In this document: piece after piece, positions 63,774-64,000 of the stretch | Position numbering within the stretch: the first letter of the stretch is position 1 | How the letters are laid out: every line of letters begins with the position of its first letter | From: a virus | Strand: one strand, 5' to 3' | DNA: 64,000 nt | IMG/VR virus record: IMGVR_UViG_3300042879_003566 | Span: 1-64,000 of that record | The notes under the pieces: model-generated | The model's input: only the letters and a program-made list of their open reading frames with translations | What the model was told of the DNA's origin: nothing | Database searches by the model: none | Position numbers and translations under genes: made by a program

Positions 63774-64000
63774 GTGCGGCTCTCTGACTTCGACAAAAGT
63801 AGAGTCAGGTATCACCTGGGGTATTTCACGGTTTCTGTTCCTGCGGGTGATTACGCTCGTCTAGAAGAAGCAATGAATACCGTCCCGGATTCATACTTCT
63901 ATGACAAAATCACAATCCAGATCGGTCGTTGCGATACCGCTGAAAAGAAAACAGAAGTTGCAACTTCTCCTTCGACGCGGTTAGAAAGCATTGCCGGTGA
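63774..64000 (+). CDS. Hypothetical protein, 5' part (runs off the window)
   Basis: It starts at GTG 63774, with AGGAG seven bases upstream, and is open to the window end (75 codons seen): VRLSDFDKSRVRYHLGYFTV.... Early residues have the SDFDKSRVRYHLGY pattern of a small head-tail connector-like protein in cyanophages, but this is a weak recollection. Confidence 0.6.
   Translation, partial: MRLSDFDKSRVRYHLGYFTVSVPAGDYARLEEAMNTVPDSYFYDKITIQIGRCDTAEKKTEVATSPSTRLESIAG

Noticed and set aside
1-64000. Integrase, lysogeny repressor, attachment site or CRISPR array
   Set aside because: I looked for recombinase motifs, CI-like repressors and regularly spaced repeats and found none; the phage appears lytic as far as this window shows.

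Overview
The window reads as part of a tailed cyanophage genome (Caudoviricetes infecting Synechococcus, Cyanobium or a relative). The virion side is clear: large terminase, portal, a Pro/Gln-rich scaffold-like protein, major capsid protein, self-cleaving tail-fibre proteins, and a two-domain lysin. The cyanophage side is shown by a high-light-inducible (Hli) chlorophyll-binding protein, SpeD, ThyX, a T7-type family-A DNA polymerase, and cyanobacterial families DUF4278 and DUF5895. No integrase, lysogeny repressor, CRISPR array or rRNA is visible. The genome is not T4-like: it uses a PolA and a primase/SF3-helicase. Neither genome end is in the window.

Layout. (a) 1-5029, plus: two fibre genes with S74 and G2 autoproteolytic chaperone ends, then the glucosaminidase + M15 lysin. 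(b) 5030-13851, mostly minus: small membrane protein, HNH-like genes, GT-B glycosyltransferase, SpeD, primase-helicase, RecB-like nuclease. (c) 13903-21304, plus: membrane peptide + Hli, then a surface-glycan cluster (DUF4422/GT2 transferase, SDR epimerase, RfbH-type 3-dehydrase, RfbC, RfbB), small coupled genes, tRNA-Thr, HNH gene. (d) 21305-45555, mostly minus: Dps-like protein, a third fibre, then a long tract of small early/replication genes (SSB, PolA, GP88, ThyX, PcfJ-like, a second SSB-like gene, tRNA-Leu, many unknowns). (e) 45665-64000, plus: putative internal virion proteins, terminase, portal, scaffold, capsid, M23-like protein. A strong host-type promoter (TTGACA-16-TATAAA) starts this late block.

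Working together: SSBs, PolA, primase-helicase, RecB-like nuclease and ThyX support DNA synthesis. Hli, SpeD and possibly Dps are host-modulating. The sugar cluster could make a 3,6-dideoxyhexose-like nucleotide sugar that the transferases use.

Most unusual: a 43-codon gene needing a +1 frameshift but coupled on both sides (20008-20140); a 178-bp imperfect palindrome (7533-7710); two families of leader elements before minus-strand early genes, with CACACCACACC-ATG starts in place of Shine-Dalgarno sites; a 597-nt portal/scaffold coding overlap; and a tandem three-gene family whose last member may be joined to the next frame by a second frameshift. All calls come from reading the sequence and recalling family motifs; no search was run.
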